The position numbers were made by a program, and so were the translations under genes. Of a DNA stretch of 64,000 bases, positions 8,010 through 15,444 are shown in pieces. The notes under the pieces were generated by a model, which was not told the DNA's origin, did no database searches, and saw nothing but the letters and a program-made list of their open reading frames with translations. Source of the DNA: Azospirillum oleiclasticum (GTDB lineage: Bacteria; Pseudomonadota; Alphaproteobacteria; Azospirillales; Azospirillaceae); the NCBI RefSeq assembly GCF_013423485.1, contig NZ_JABFFR010000020.1:20434-84433 (forward strand), read 5' to 3'. The number at the start of each line of letters is the position of its first letter. Positions within the stretch are counted from its first letter, which is position 1.

Positions 8010-8702
8010 ATGTCGTCCCTCATCCACAAGATGCTCCCGGCACTCGCGCTGACCGCCATGATGTCGGTCGCCCAGGCCCAGACCACCACCAACCAGGACC
8101 ACGACGCCCATCATCCCGACGGCGCCGCGGCCACGACGCAGGCCCAGCCGGCTCCGGCTCCGGCCCAGGCCACCCCCACGCACCCGACTCCGGGCGCGAA
8201 GCCCGGCATGATGATGAACATGGACCGGATGCGCCCGATGATGGGCGGCATGTCGTGCCAGCAGGACGGCCAATCCGGTATGACGGGGCCCGGTATGACT
8301 GGGCCCGGCATGATGGAGTCCGGCATGATGTCCTCGATGCACCGGACGATGATGGGGCAGCAGGGCGCGATGGGCTTGCCCTTCGAGCACGTCGAAGGCC
8401 GCATCGCCTTCCTGAAGGCCGAACTCGGGATCACCGACGCCCAGGCGCAGCCGTGGAACGCCTTCGCCGATGCCCTTCGGGCGAGCGCCAACGCCCATCG
8501 GGCGGTGCACGAGCGGATGACCAGGGGCGGCATGCCGTCCTCCTGGCCCGACCGCCTGGCGTTCCAGCAGAAGGCGCTCTCCGCCCGGCTCGACGCCGTG
8601 AAAGCCCTCGCGGCGGCCGCCGAACCGCTTTACGCCGTGCTGACCGACGGGCAGAAGAAGCTCGCGGACACGCTGCTCACCGGCCCCATGGGCGCGATGT
8701 GA
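8010..8702 (+). CDS. Spy/CpxP-like periplasmic protein with Met/His-rich region
   Basis: A 230-residue exported protein. Residues 1-24 form a signal peptide ending AQA. Residues 25-110 are low-complexity and rich in His, Pro and Met, with repeated GMTGPGM units that could bind Cu(I). Residues 115-230 are helical and contain the LTDGQKKLADTL version of the LTxxQ motif of the Spy/CpxP family, plus HVEGRIAFLKAELGIT, typical of the family. Such proteins act as periplasmic chaperones or metal sensors under envelope stress. The start was chosen for its AAGGAGG site; the frame is open further upstream without a good ribosome site. Confidence 0.78.
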   Translation: MSSLIHKMLPALALTAMMSVAQAQTTTNQDHDAHHPDGAAATTQAQPAPAPAQATPTHPTPGAKPGMMMNMDRMRPMMGGMSCQQDGQSGMTGPGMTGPGMMESGMMSSMHRTMMGQQGAMGLPFEHVEGRIAFLKAELGITDAQAQPWNAFADALRASANAHRAVHERMTRGGMPSSWPDRLAFQQKALSARLDAVKALAAAAEPLYAVLTDGQKKLADTLLTGPMGAM

Positions 8703-8712
8703 GGAGGCGGCC

Positions 8713-8895
8713 ATGACGCACTACGGACACACCCACCACGGGCCGGAGCCGGGCACGCCCCGGTGCCGGACCTGGACCGGCCCGGCCGGACTCGGAACGG
8801 CCGCTTCGGCGGCCCTGTACCTGTCGCTCCTCCACGTCGCCCACGGGCACGGTGGAACGGGCAAAGGCGGCACGGGTGCCGGAGGCGAGGGCTGA
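8713..8895 (+). CDS. Small His/Gly-rich membrane peptide (uncertain)
   Basis: A 60-codon frame starting 10 bp after the Spy-like gene with GAGGAGG upstream of its ATG. It has a His-rich start (HYGHTHHG), a hydrophobic stretch GLGTAASAALYLSLLHVA and a Gly-rich end. The good ribosome site and tight spacing support translation. No family is recognised and the frame could be spurious in DNA this rich in GC. Confidence 0.42.
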   Translation: MTHYGHTHHGPEPGTPRCRTWTGPAGLGTAASAALYLSLLHVAHGHGGTGKGGTGAGGEG

Positions 8896-8971
8896 TGGCA
8901 CCCTGGACCGTCGAAGCGGCGATCCGTCCGGCCCGCCATGCCCGTTCGAACCAGTCACCCGGAGGTCTGCC

Positions 8972-10693
8972 ATGAGCGTCCGGCGCCTTCTTGCCGCCGC
9001 CGCGGTCGCCGCGAGCGTCACCGCGTCGGTCGCAGCCCCCGTCCTGGCCCACGAAGGGCACGCGCACGGTGGCGAGGAGCCGAAACCGGTCGTCGCGATG
9101 GCCGCCCCCACCCTGGAGACGTCCTCCGCGGACTTCGAGCTGGTCGCGGTCGCCCAGGGAAGGATCTTGCTCGTCTACCTGGACCGCTTCACCACCAACG
9201 AACCGGTGAACGGCGCCGTCGTCGAGATCACCGCGGATGGTGAGGCCATGACCGCATCCCCGGTGTCCGGAGAGGAAGGCGTGTACCGGCTCGAAGCCGG
9301 GTGGCTGTCGAAGCCCGGAGCACACGATCTCACCGTCTCGATCACCGCCGCCGATGCGTCCGACCTGCTGATCGGAACCTTGGAGATTCCGGCGACCGCG
9401 GCCGTGGCGACGGCCACCGGAACCCGCGGCGGCGTCTCCGACGTGCTCGCGCGGGTGCGTCAGGATTCCGGCCTGCTGCTCGGCGCCGCGATGGTCTTCC
9501 TGCTCGGCGTGCTGACCACCGTCGCCCTGACCCAGCGCGGGCGTCCGCGCGCGGTTGCCGGGGCGGTCCTGATCGGGCTCGGCCTGCTGCTGGCCGGCGG
9601 CACCGCCTTCGCCCACGGCGACGAGGACCACGGCCAGGATGACAAGGGCAAGTCCCCCGCGGCTATCCCGTCCACGGCGCCGACCGGTGCATCGGAGAGT
9701 CCGCGGCGCCTGCCGGACGGCAGCCTGTACGTGCCGAAGCCATCGCAACGCCTGCTGTCGATCCGTACGACGGTCGCCAGGTCGCAGGAGGCGGCGCGGA
9801 CGGTCCAGCTGATCGGCCAGATCGCCGCCGACCCGAACGGCGGCGGCCATGTCCAAGCCACGCAGATCGGCCGCATCGAACCGGGCGACAAGGGACTGCC
9901 CTACGTCGGCCAGCGGGTCGAGGCCGGGCAGATCCTGGCCTACATCGCTGCGGCGGTGAACATCGTCGACCGGAGCGGCATCCAGCAGCAGATCGCCATC
10001 GTCGAGCAGGAGCTCGTCATCGCCGAATCCCGCCTCCAGCGCCTGAGGAAGCTGGAAGGGAGCGTTCCCCAGCGCGACATCGAGGAGGCCGAGGCCACCC
10101 TCAACGGCCTGCGCAAGCGCCGGGCCGCCCTGTCGCCGACCCTGACCACCAAGGAGGCGCTGCGCGCGCCCATCTCCGGCATCGTGACCGCGAACAACGT
10201 GAAGGTCGGACAGGTCATCGACGGCCGCGATCAGGTCCTCTTCGAGATCGTCGATCCCGCACGCCTGATGATCGAGGCCGTCGCCTTCGATCCCCGGGTC
10301 GCGAACACCGTCCACATGGCGTCGGCGACGACCGCCGACGGCGTGACTCTGGCGCTGGAGCACCTCGGCCACAGTCTGGCGCTGCGTCAGCAGGCCATCC
10401 CGCTGCTGTTCCGGATCATCGCCCCGCCCCAAGGACTGGCCGTCGGCCAGCCGGTGCGCATCGTCGCGCAAATCCAGGGCATGGCGTCCGGTATCGTGCT
10501 GCCCCGCAAAAGCGTCGTGCGCAGCGGCAGCGGTCAGCCGATCGTCTGGCAGCACGAGTCGCCGCAACGCTTCGTCGCCCGGCCGGTGCGCACGCAGCCG
10601 GTCGACGCCAACACCGTGCTGGTTCTCGCGGGCGTCGAACCGGAGGCGCGCATCGTGACCGACGGCGCCGGTCTCCTCAACCAGGTCCGGTGA
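8972..10693 (+). CDS. RND heavy-metal efflux periplasmic adaptor (CusB/CzcB-like) with extra N-terminal module
   Basis: A 573-residue adaptor of the HlyD/CusB family. Residues 1-28 are a signal peptide, followed by a His-rich HEGHAHGGEE. Residues about 40-150 form a beta-rich domain not found in simple adaptors. Two membrane-spanning stretches follow (about 168-188 and 193-213), then HGDEDHGQDD. From about 250 on comes the classic adaptor: barrel-sandwich halves either side of a helical hairpin (LVIAESRLQRLRKLEG), then a beta-barrel. GGAGG precedes the chosen ATG. It is 13 bp before the RND pump gene, which it should link to an outer-membrane channel; none is encoded here. Confidence 0.85.
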   Translation: MSVRRLLAAAAVAASVTASVAAPVLAHEGHAHGGEEPKPVVAMAAPTLETSSADFELVAVAQGRILLVYLDRFTTNEPVNGAVVEITADGEAMTASPVSGEEGVYRLEAGWLSKPGAHDLTVSITAADASDLLIGTLEIPATAAVATATGTRGGVSDVLARVRQDSGLLLGAAMVFLLGVLTTVALTQRGRPRAVAGAVLIGLGLLLAGGTAFAHGDEDHGQDDKGKSPAAIPSTAPTGASESPRRLPDGSLYVPKPSQRLLSIRTTVARSQEAARTVQLIGQIAADPNGGGHVQATQIGRIEPGDKGLPYVGQRVEAGQILAYIAAAVNIVDRSGIQQQIAIVEQELVIAESRLQRLRKLEGSVPQRDIEEAEATLNGLRKRRAALSPTLTTKEALRAPISGIVTANNVKVGQVIDGRDQVLFEIVDPARLMIEAVAFDPRVANTVHMASATTADGVTLALEHLGHSLALRQQAIPLLFRIIAPPQGLAVGQPVRIVAQIQGMASGIVLPRKSVVRSGSGQPIVWQHESPQRFVARPVRTQPVDANTVLVLAGVEPEARIVTDGAGLLNQVR

Positions 10694-10706
10694 GGAGCCG
10701 CCCGTC

Positions 10707-13700
10707 ATGTTCAACGTCCTCGTCAACACCAGCCTGCGCAACCGCCTGTTCGTGCTCGCCGCCGCCGCGCTGCTGGTCGTCTACGGCTCGTTCGTCCTCA
10801 AGGATCTGCCGATCGACGTCTTCCCCGACCTGAACAAGCCCACGGTCACGCTGATGACCGAGGCCGAGGGCCTGGCGCCGGAGGAGGTCGAGCAACTGGT
10901 CACCTTCCCGCTCGAGACCTCGATGAACGGCATGCCGGGCATCACCCGCGTGCGGTCGGTCTCCGGCGTCGGCCTGTCCATCGTCTTCGTCGAGTTCGAC
11001 TGGGGCACCGACATCTACCGCAACCGCCAGCAGGTCGCGGAACGCCTTGCCATCGTCCAGGGGCAACTGCCGCCGAACGTCCGCCCGCAGATGGGACCCA
11101 TCTCGTCCATCATGGGGGAGATCATGCTCATCGCCATGTCCGGCGACGGCGTGGGCCCGATGCAGGTGCGCGAGCTCGCGGACTGGGTGGTGCGGCCGCG
11201 CCTGCTCGCCATCCCCGGCGTCAGCCAGGTCATTCCCATCGGCGGCGAGATCAAACAGTACCGCATCGCCCCGGACCCGGCGCGCCTGCACGACCTGGAG
11301 ATCACGACCGACGATCTGGTGGCGGCGCTGCGGCAGTTCTCGGCCAACACCGGCGGCGGCTTCATCGACCAGCACTCCGAGGAGTACCTGATCCGCAACA
11401 TCGGCCGGACGACCCGGCTGGAGGATTTGCGCAACCTCGTCGTCGCCTACAGGACCGGCCAGCCCATCCTGCTTCACCAGGTCGCGGCGGTGGACTTCGC
11501 CGCCCGCGTGAAGCGCGGCGACGCCGGGGTCAACGGCAAGCCCGCGGTCATCCTGTCCGTGCAGAAGCAACCCGGCGCCGACACCACCGGTCTCACCGCG
11601 GAGGTCGAGAAGGCGTTGGCGGACCTGACGCCGTTCCTGCCGAAGGGCGTCCACGCCGACGAGATCCTGTTCAAGCAGGCCAACTTCATCCGGACCTCCA
11701 TCGGCAACGTGGAGACGGTGCTGCTGGAGGCGGCGGCGGTGGTCGCCGTCATCCTCTTCCTGTTCCTGCTGAACGTGCGGACGACCTTCATCTCGCTCAC
11801 CGCCATTCCGATCTCGATCCTGATCACCGTGCTGGTGTTCAAGGCGTTCGGCATGTCCATCAACACCATGACCTTGGGGGGCCTCGCCATCGCCATCGGC
11901 GAGCTGGTGGACGACGCCGTGGTGGACGTGGAGAACATCTACCGGCGCCTCGGCGAGAACCGGCGGGCGGAAAGCCCGCGTCCCGTCCTGGAGGTGGTCG
12001 CCTCGGCCTCGCAGGAGGTGCGCTCGGGCATCGTCTACGCCACCGTCATCATCATCCTGGTCTTCGTGCCGCTGTTCGCGCTGTCCGGCATCGAGGGGCG
12101 GCTGTTCGCGCCCCTGGGCGTGGCCTACATCGTCTCGATCCTGGCGAGCCTCGTCACCGCCATCACGGTGACCCCGGTGCTGTCCTACTACCTGCTGCCG
12201 CGCCTGAAACGGCTGGAGGAGCACGAGAGCTGGCTGGTGCGGCGGCTGAAGGCCGTGAACGCCCGGCTGCTGGGCTGGGCCTTCGCCAACCCGCGCACGC
12301 TGTTCGCCGCCGTCGGCACCACCGTCGTGATCGCCGCGGCGACCGTGCCCGGCCTGCCGCGGGCCTTCCTTCCGCCCTTCAACGAGGGCACGCTGACCAT
12401 CTCCATCGTCCTCAATCCCGGCATCTCGCTGGCCGAGGCCAACCGGGTCGGCCAGGCCGCCGAGACGCTCATCATGCGGGTGCCGGAGGTGAAGTCGGTC
12501 GGCCGCCGCACCGGCCGCGCCGAGCTGGACGAGCACGCCGAGGGGGTCCACTCCAGCGAGATCGATGTCGACCTCGTGCCCTCGGAACGCAGCCGGGCGG
12601 AGGTTCTGGCCGACGTGCGCGCCCGGCTGGCGGCCCTGCCGGTGTCGGTGAACATCGGTCAACCGATCTCCCACCGGCTCGACCACATGCTGTCCGGCGT
12701 CCGCGCCCAGATCGCCCTGAAGATCTACGGAGAGGACCTGGACACGCTGCGCAACCTCGCCGGGCAGCTCCAGCAGACGCTCGCGGGCGTGCCCGGGCTG
12801 GTCGACCTCCAGATCGAGAAGCAGGTCCGCATCCCGCAGGTGCAGGTCGTGGTGGACTACGAGCGCGCGGCGCTGTTCGGCGTCACCCCGGCCATGACCA
12901 CGGAGGCGCTGGAGAGCCTGTCCAACGGCCGCGTGGTGTCGGAGATCGTGGACGGGACGCGGCGCTTCGACGTGGTGCTGCGCCTGTCGGACGAGGACCG
13001 CACCACCAGCGGGCTGGCGAACCTGCTGGTCGAAACCCCGGCGGGCCGGGTGCCGCTCAGCATGTTCGCCTCGGTGGAGGAGACGGACGGGCCCAACCAG
13101 ATCCTGCGGGAGAACGGCAAGCGCCGCATCGTCATCCTCGGCAACGGCGACGGCCGGACGGACATGGCGCGGATCGTCGCGGGCATCCGCGGCGTGGTCG
13201 CCGGGTCGCAGCTCCCGCCCGGATACTTCACCAGCCTGGAAGGCACCTTCCAGGCACAGGAGGAGGCGTCCAAGACCATCGCCGCGCTGTCGATGGTGTC
13301 CCTGGCGATGATCTTCCTGGTCCTCTACAGCCGCTACCGCTCGGCCGTGCTGGCGCTGATCATCATGGGAAACGTGCCGCTGGCCCTGATCGGCAGCGTC
13401 GCCGCGCTGTGGATCGCCGGACAGCCGCTGTCCGTCGCCTCGATGATCGGCTTCATCACGCTGACCGGCATCTCGACGCGCAACGGCATCCTGAAGATCA
13501 GCCACTACATCAACCTGGTCCTGCACGAGGGCGAGGCCTTCGGGCGGGCCATGGTCATTCGAGGCAGCCAGGAGCGGCTGACGCCGGTGCTGATGACCGC
13601 GCTGTCGGCCGGTGTCGCGCTCGTTCCGCTGATGATCGGCGCCGACGCGCCGGGCAAGGAGATCCTGCACCCGGTGGCCGTCACCATCTTCGGCGGTCTC

Positions 13701-13823
13701 GCCAGCGCGACCCTGCTCGACACGGTCCTGACCCCGGTCCTCTTCCTCAAGCTCGGCGGGAAGCCGCTGAACCGTCTGGTCGAAGCCCAGGCCGGTTCGC
13801 TGCATCCGGCCGAGGCGTACTGA
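10707..13823 (+). CDS. RND heavy-metal efflux pump, CusA/CzcA family
   Basis: A 1038-residue inner-membrane RND transporter of the heavy-metal class. The N-terminal segment LPIDVFPDLNKPTVT and the porter-domain DxEGxxPEEVE-like run are typical. The TM4 relay AIGELVDDAVVDVEN has Asp402 and Glu409. It lacks the first Asp of the CzcA pattern DFG..VDGA..VEN and so looks more like the CusA pattern AIG..VDAA..IEN, which suits Cu(I)/Ag(I). The copper ATPase and CopG-like neighbours agree. Two halves with six membrane segments each are visible, as is the late GFITLTGISTRNGILKI loop. The substrate is inferred. Confidence 0.88.
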   Translation: MFNVLVNTSLRNRLFVLAAAALLVVYGSFVLKDLPIDVFPDLNKPTVTLMTEAEGLAPEEVEQLVTFPLETSMNGMPGITRVRSVSGVGLSIVFVEFDWGTDIYRNRQQVAERLAIVQGQLPPNVRPQMGPISSIMGEIMLIAMSGDGVGPMQVRELADWVVRPRLLAIPGVSQVIPIGGEIKQYRIAPDPARLHDLEITTDDLVAALRQFSANTGGGFIDQHSEEYLIRNIGRTTRLEDLRNLVVAYRTGQPILLHQVAAVDFAARVKRGDAGVNGKPAVILSVQKQPGADTTGLTAEVEKALADLTPFLPKGVHADEILFKQANFIRTSIGNVETVLLEAAAVVAVILFLFLLNVRTTFISLTAIPISILITVLVFKAFGMSINTMTLGGLAIAIGELVDDAVVDVENIYRRLGENRRAESPRPVLEVVASASQEVRSGIVYATVIIILVFVPLFALSGIEGRLFAPLGVAYIVSILASLVTAITVTPVLSYYLLPRLKRLEEHESWLVRRLKAVNARLLGWAFANPRTLFAAVGTTVVIAAATVPGLPRAFLPPFNEGTLTISIVLNPGISLAEANRVGQAAETLIMRVPEVKSVGRRTGRAELDEHAEGVHSSEIDVDLVPSERSRAEVLADVRARLAALPVSVNIGQPISHRLDHMLSGVRAQIALKIYGEDLDTLRNLAGQLQQTLAGVPGLVDLQIEKQVRIPQVQVVVDYERAALFGVTPAMTTEALESLSNGRVVSEIVDGTRRFDVVLRLSDEDRTTSGLANLLVETPAGRVPLSMFASVEETDGPNQILRENGKRRIVILGNGDGRTDMARIVAGIRGVVAGSQLPPGYFTSLEGTFQAQEEASKTIAALSMVSLAMIFLVLYSRYRSAVLALIIMGNVPLALIGSVAALWIAGQPLSVASMIGFITLTGISTRNGILKISHYINLVLHEGEAFGRAMVIRGSQERLTPVLMTALSAGVALVPLMIGADAPGKEILHPVAVTIFGGLASATLLDTVLTPVLFLKLGGKPLNRLVEAQAGSLHPAEAY

Positions 13824-13853
13824 CCCTTTCCATCGTCCCGCGGAGAAGCGCAC

Positions 13854-14246
13854 ATGAAGTTCTCGACTTTCGCCCTTGCCACCGTCCTGTTCGCCGTTCC
13901 GGCCGTGGCCCTCGCCGACGGCCCCAGGATCGGCGCGAACGGCGGCCAGCGGACCGACGCCGGGCCGTACCACACCGAACTCGTCCTCAAAGGCAACGAT
14001 GTCGTGCTGTACGTCACGGACGCCGCCGACAAACCGGTGGACGTGACCGGGGCCAAGGCCGAAGCCACCATCCTGGCGGACAGGCAGACCCAGAAGGTCG
14101 TGCTGGAGCCGGCGGGCGGCAACGCCCTGAAGGGGCGGGCGAACCTCGGCGGCGCGCACGACAGCGTGAAGGTCGTGACCGCGCTGACCATGCCGGGTCG
14201 GAAGCCGGTGCAGGCCCGGTTCGAGATGGGCCGCACGGGCCACTGA
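13854..14246 (+). CDS. Small periplasmic protein of metal-efflux clusters (function unknown)
   Basis: A 130-residue exported protein with a clear signal peptide (FALATVLFAVPAVALADG). The mature part (PRIGANGGQRTDAGPYHTEL, then LYVTDAADKPVDV) is beta-rich, with no cysteines. It resembles small proteins that follow RND copper pumps, and also the extracytoplasmic domain fused to some adaptors. It begins 30 bp after the pump gene with CGGAGAAG upstream and is probably in the same operon. A role as a periplasmic partner of the efflux system is a guess. Confidence 0.65.
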   Translation: MKFSTFALATVLFAVPAVALADGPRIGANGGQRTDAGPYHTELVLKGNDVVLYVTDAADKPVDVTGAKAEATILADRQTQKVVLEPAGGNALKGRANLGGAHDSVKVVTALTMPGRKPVQARFEMGRTGH

Positions 14247-14319
14247 ATCCGGGGCGCAGGGCGGGAGCGGGCAGTGCCGCGCTCCCGCCGCACATCGAAC
14301 AGGTTCAATGGAGATCGAC

Positions 14320-14796
14320 ATGGCGAAGAAGCGAAGCGGCGGCGTTCCGGCGGCGGTGTTCGGCGCGGTCCTGCTCGGCGCGGCCGTTCTGGGTGGCGTG
14401 ACCATCTCCGGTGGCGGCACCCCGGCCGCTGCCCAGGAGGTCGAGGTCTGGAAGTCGCCGGCCTGCGGGTGCTGCGGTGGCTGGGTGAAGCACATGGAAG
14501 CCGCGGGCTTTACCCTGAAGGTCCACACCATCGAGGATGTCGACCCGGTGAAGGCCGCCAACGGCGTGCCGGACACCCTGATGTCCTGCCACACGGCGGT
14601 CGTGGACGGCTACGTCGTCGAGGGCCACGTGCCCGCCGGCGACATCCGCCGGCTGCTCGCCAAACGTCCGAAGGCGAAGGGCCTGAGCGCACCCGGCATG
14701 CCGCAGTCCTCGCCCGGCATGGACATGCCCGGCCAGCCCTACGACGTCATCGTCTTCGGCACGCCGGAGGGCAACACGATCTACGCCGGCCACTGA
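14320..14796 (+). CDS. DUF411 copper protein, CopG-like
   Basis: A 158-residue protein with an N-terminal membrane anchor or signal segment (AAVFGAVLLGAAVLGGV) and a DUF411 domain. The key motif is SPACGCCGGWV with a thioredoxin-like fold start EVEVWK, followed by PDTLMSCHTAVVDGYVVEGH, whose Cys-His belongs to the same site. CopG-type DUF411 proteins bind a multi-copper cluster through these cysteines and are proposed periplasmic copper oxidoreductases. GGAG 6 bp before the ATG at 14320 decides this start over the ATG at 14308. The C-terminus ends in a Met-rich PGMPQSSPGMDMPG segment. Confidence 0.82.
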   Translation: MAKKRSGGVPAAVFGAVLLGAAVLGGVTISGGGTPAAAQEVEVWKSPACGCCGGWVKHMEAAGFTLKVHTIEDVDPVKAANGVPDTLMSCHTAVVDGYVVEGHVPAGDIRRLLAKRPKAKGLSAPGMPQSSPGMDMPGQPYDVIVFGTPEGNTIYAGH

Positions 14797-14832
14797 CGTG
14801 GGGCGTGGACACCGTGTGACGCCGGGACCGGG

Positions 14833-15300
14833 ATGCGGACATCCATGACGCTGAAGGTCGCTGTCGGGTCGGCGCTGGGCGCGGCGGTCGTCGTGGCGAC
14901 CGTGGTCATGTCCGCCGGCTCGGGCGCGGGCGCCGACCCGAACGACGCCGCGCAGGTCGCCCGGGGCAAGGCGGTCTACGCCGAGCGGTGCGCGTCGTGC
15001 CACGGCGCGCAGCTCGAGGGCCAGCCGGACTGGCGGAGCCGCAAACCGGACGGGCGCCTGCCGGCACCGCCGCACGACGCCTCCGGACACACCTGGCACC
15101 ACCCGGACGCCGACCTGTTCAGGATTACGAAGCAGGGCATCGCCGCGTTCGCCCCGGCCGGGTACGAGAGCGACATGCCCGCCTTCGGCGACGTGCTGAG
15201 CGACGCCGAGATCCGGGCGGTGCTCGCCTTCATCAAGAGCACCTGGGCCGAGGAGACACGCCGTCGCCACGCCGCGATGAGCGGGCGGGCCGGCAAGTGA
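14833..15300 (+). CDS. Mono-haem c-type cytochrome
   Basis: A 155-residue exported cytochrome. A signal or anchor segment (VAVGSALGAAVVVATVVMSAG) precedes a class I cytochrome c domain with the haem site CASCH near residue 53. A likely axial methionine lies in YESDMPAFGDVL, and the closing helix is EIRAVLAFIKSTW. It sits between copG-like and copper ATPase genes and may take electrons from a periplasmic copper oxidation step; this is inferred from position only. The ribosome site is weak, and ATG 14845 is an alternative start. Confidence 0.85.
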   Translation: MRTSMTLKVAVGSALGAAVVVATVVMSAGSGAGADPNDAAQVARGKAVYAERCASCHGAQLEGQPDWRSRKPDGRLPAPPHDASGHTWHHPDADLFRITKQGIAAFAPAGYESDMPAFGDVLSDAEIRAVLAFIKSTWAEETRRRHAAMSGRAGK

Positions 15301-15444
15301 GAGGCGGGCGCCGGCGGCATTCACGGGGGCCCCGGCCTTCCTGTCCTTGGACGGTGGAGCCCGGCCGGACGATCCGCCATGCCGCGTACCGGGGGCGCCA
15401 AGGGCGCCGGACCGCCGCCGGGCATGCGAATGGAGGAAGCCGAC

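Noticed and set aside
8281..8340. Possible tandem DNA repeat
   Set aside because: The repeats encode GMTGPGM units within the Spy-like protein and are explained as a Met-rich coding repeat, not a separate repeat element.
10677..14594. A minus-strand open frame of 1305 codons across the RND pump
   Set aside because: It is antisense to clearly coding RND, DUF411 and other genes. It is a by-product of high GC third positions, with a low-complexity His/Asp/Gln/Arg composition.
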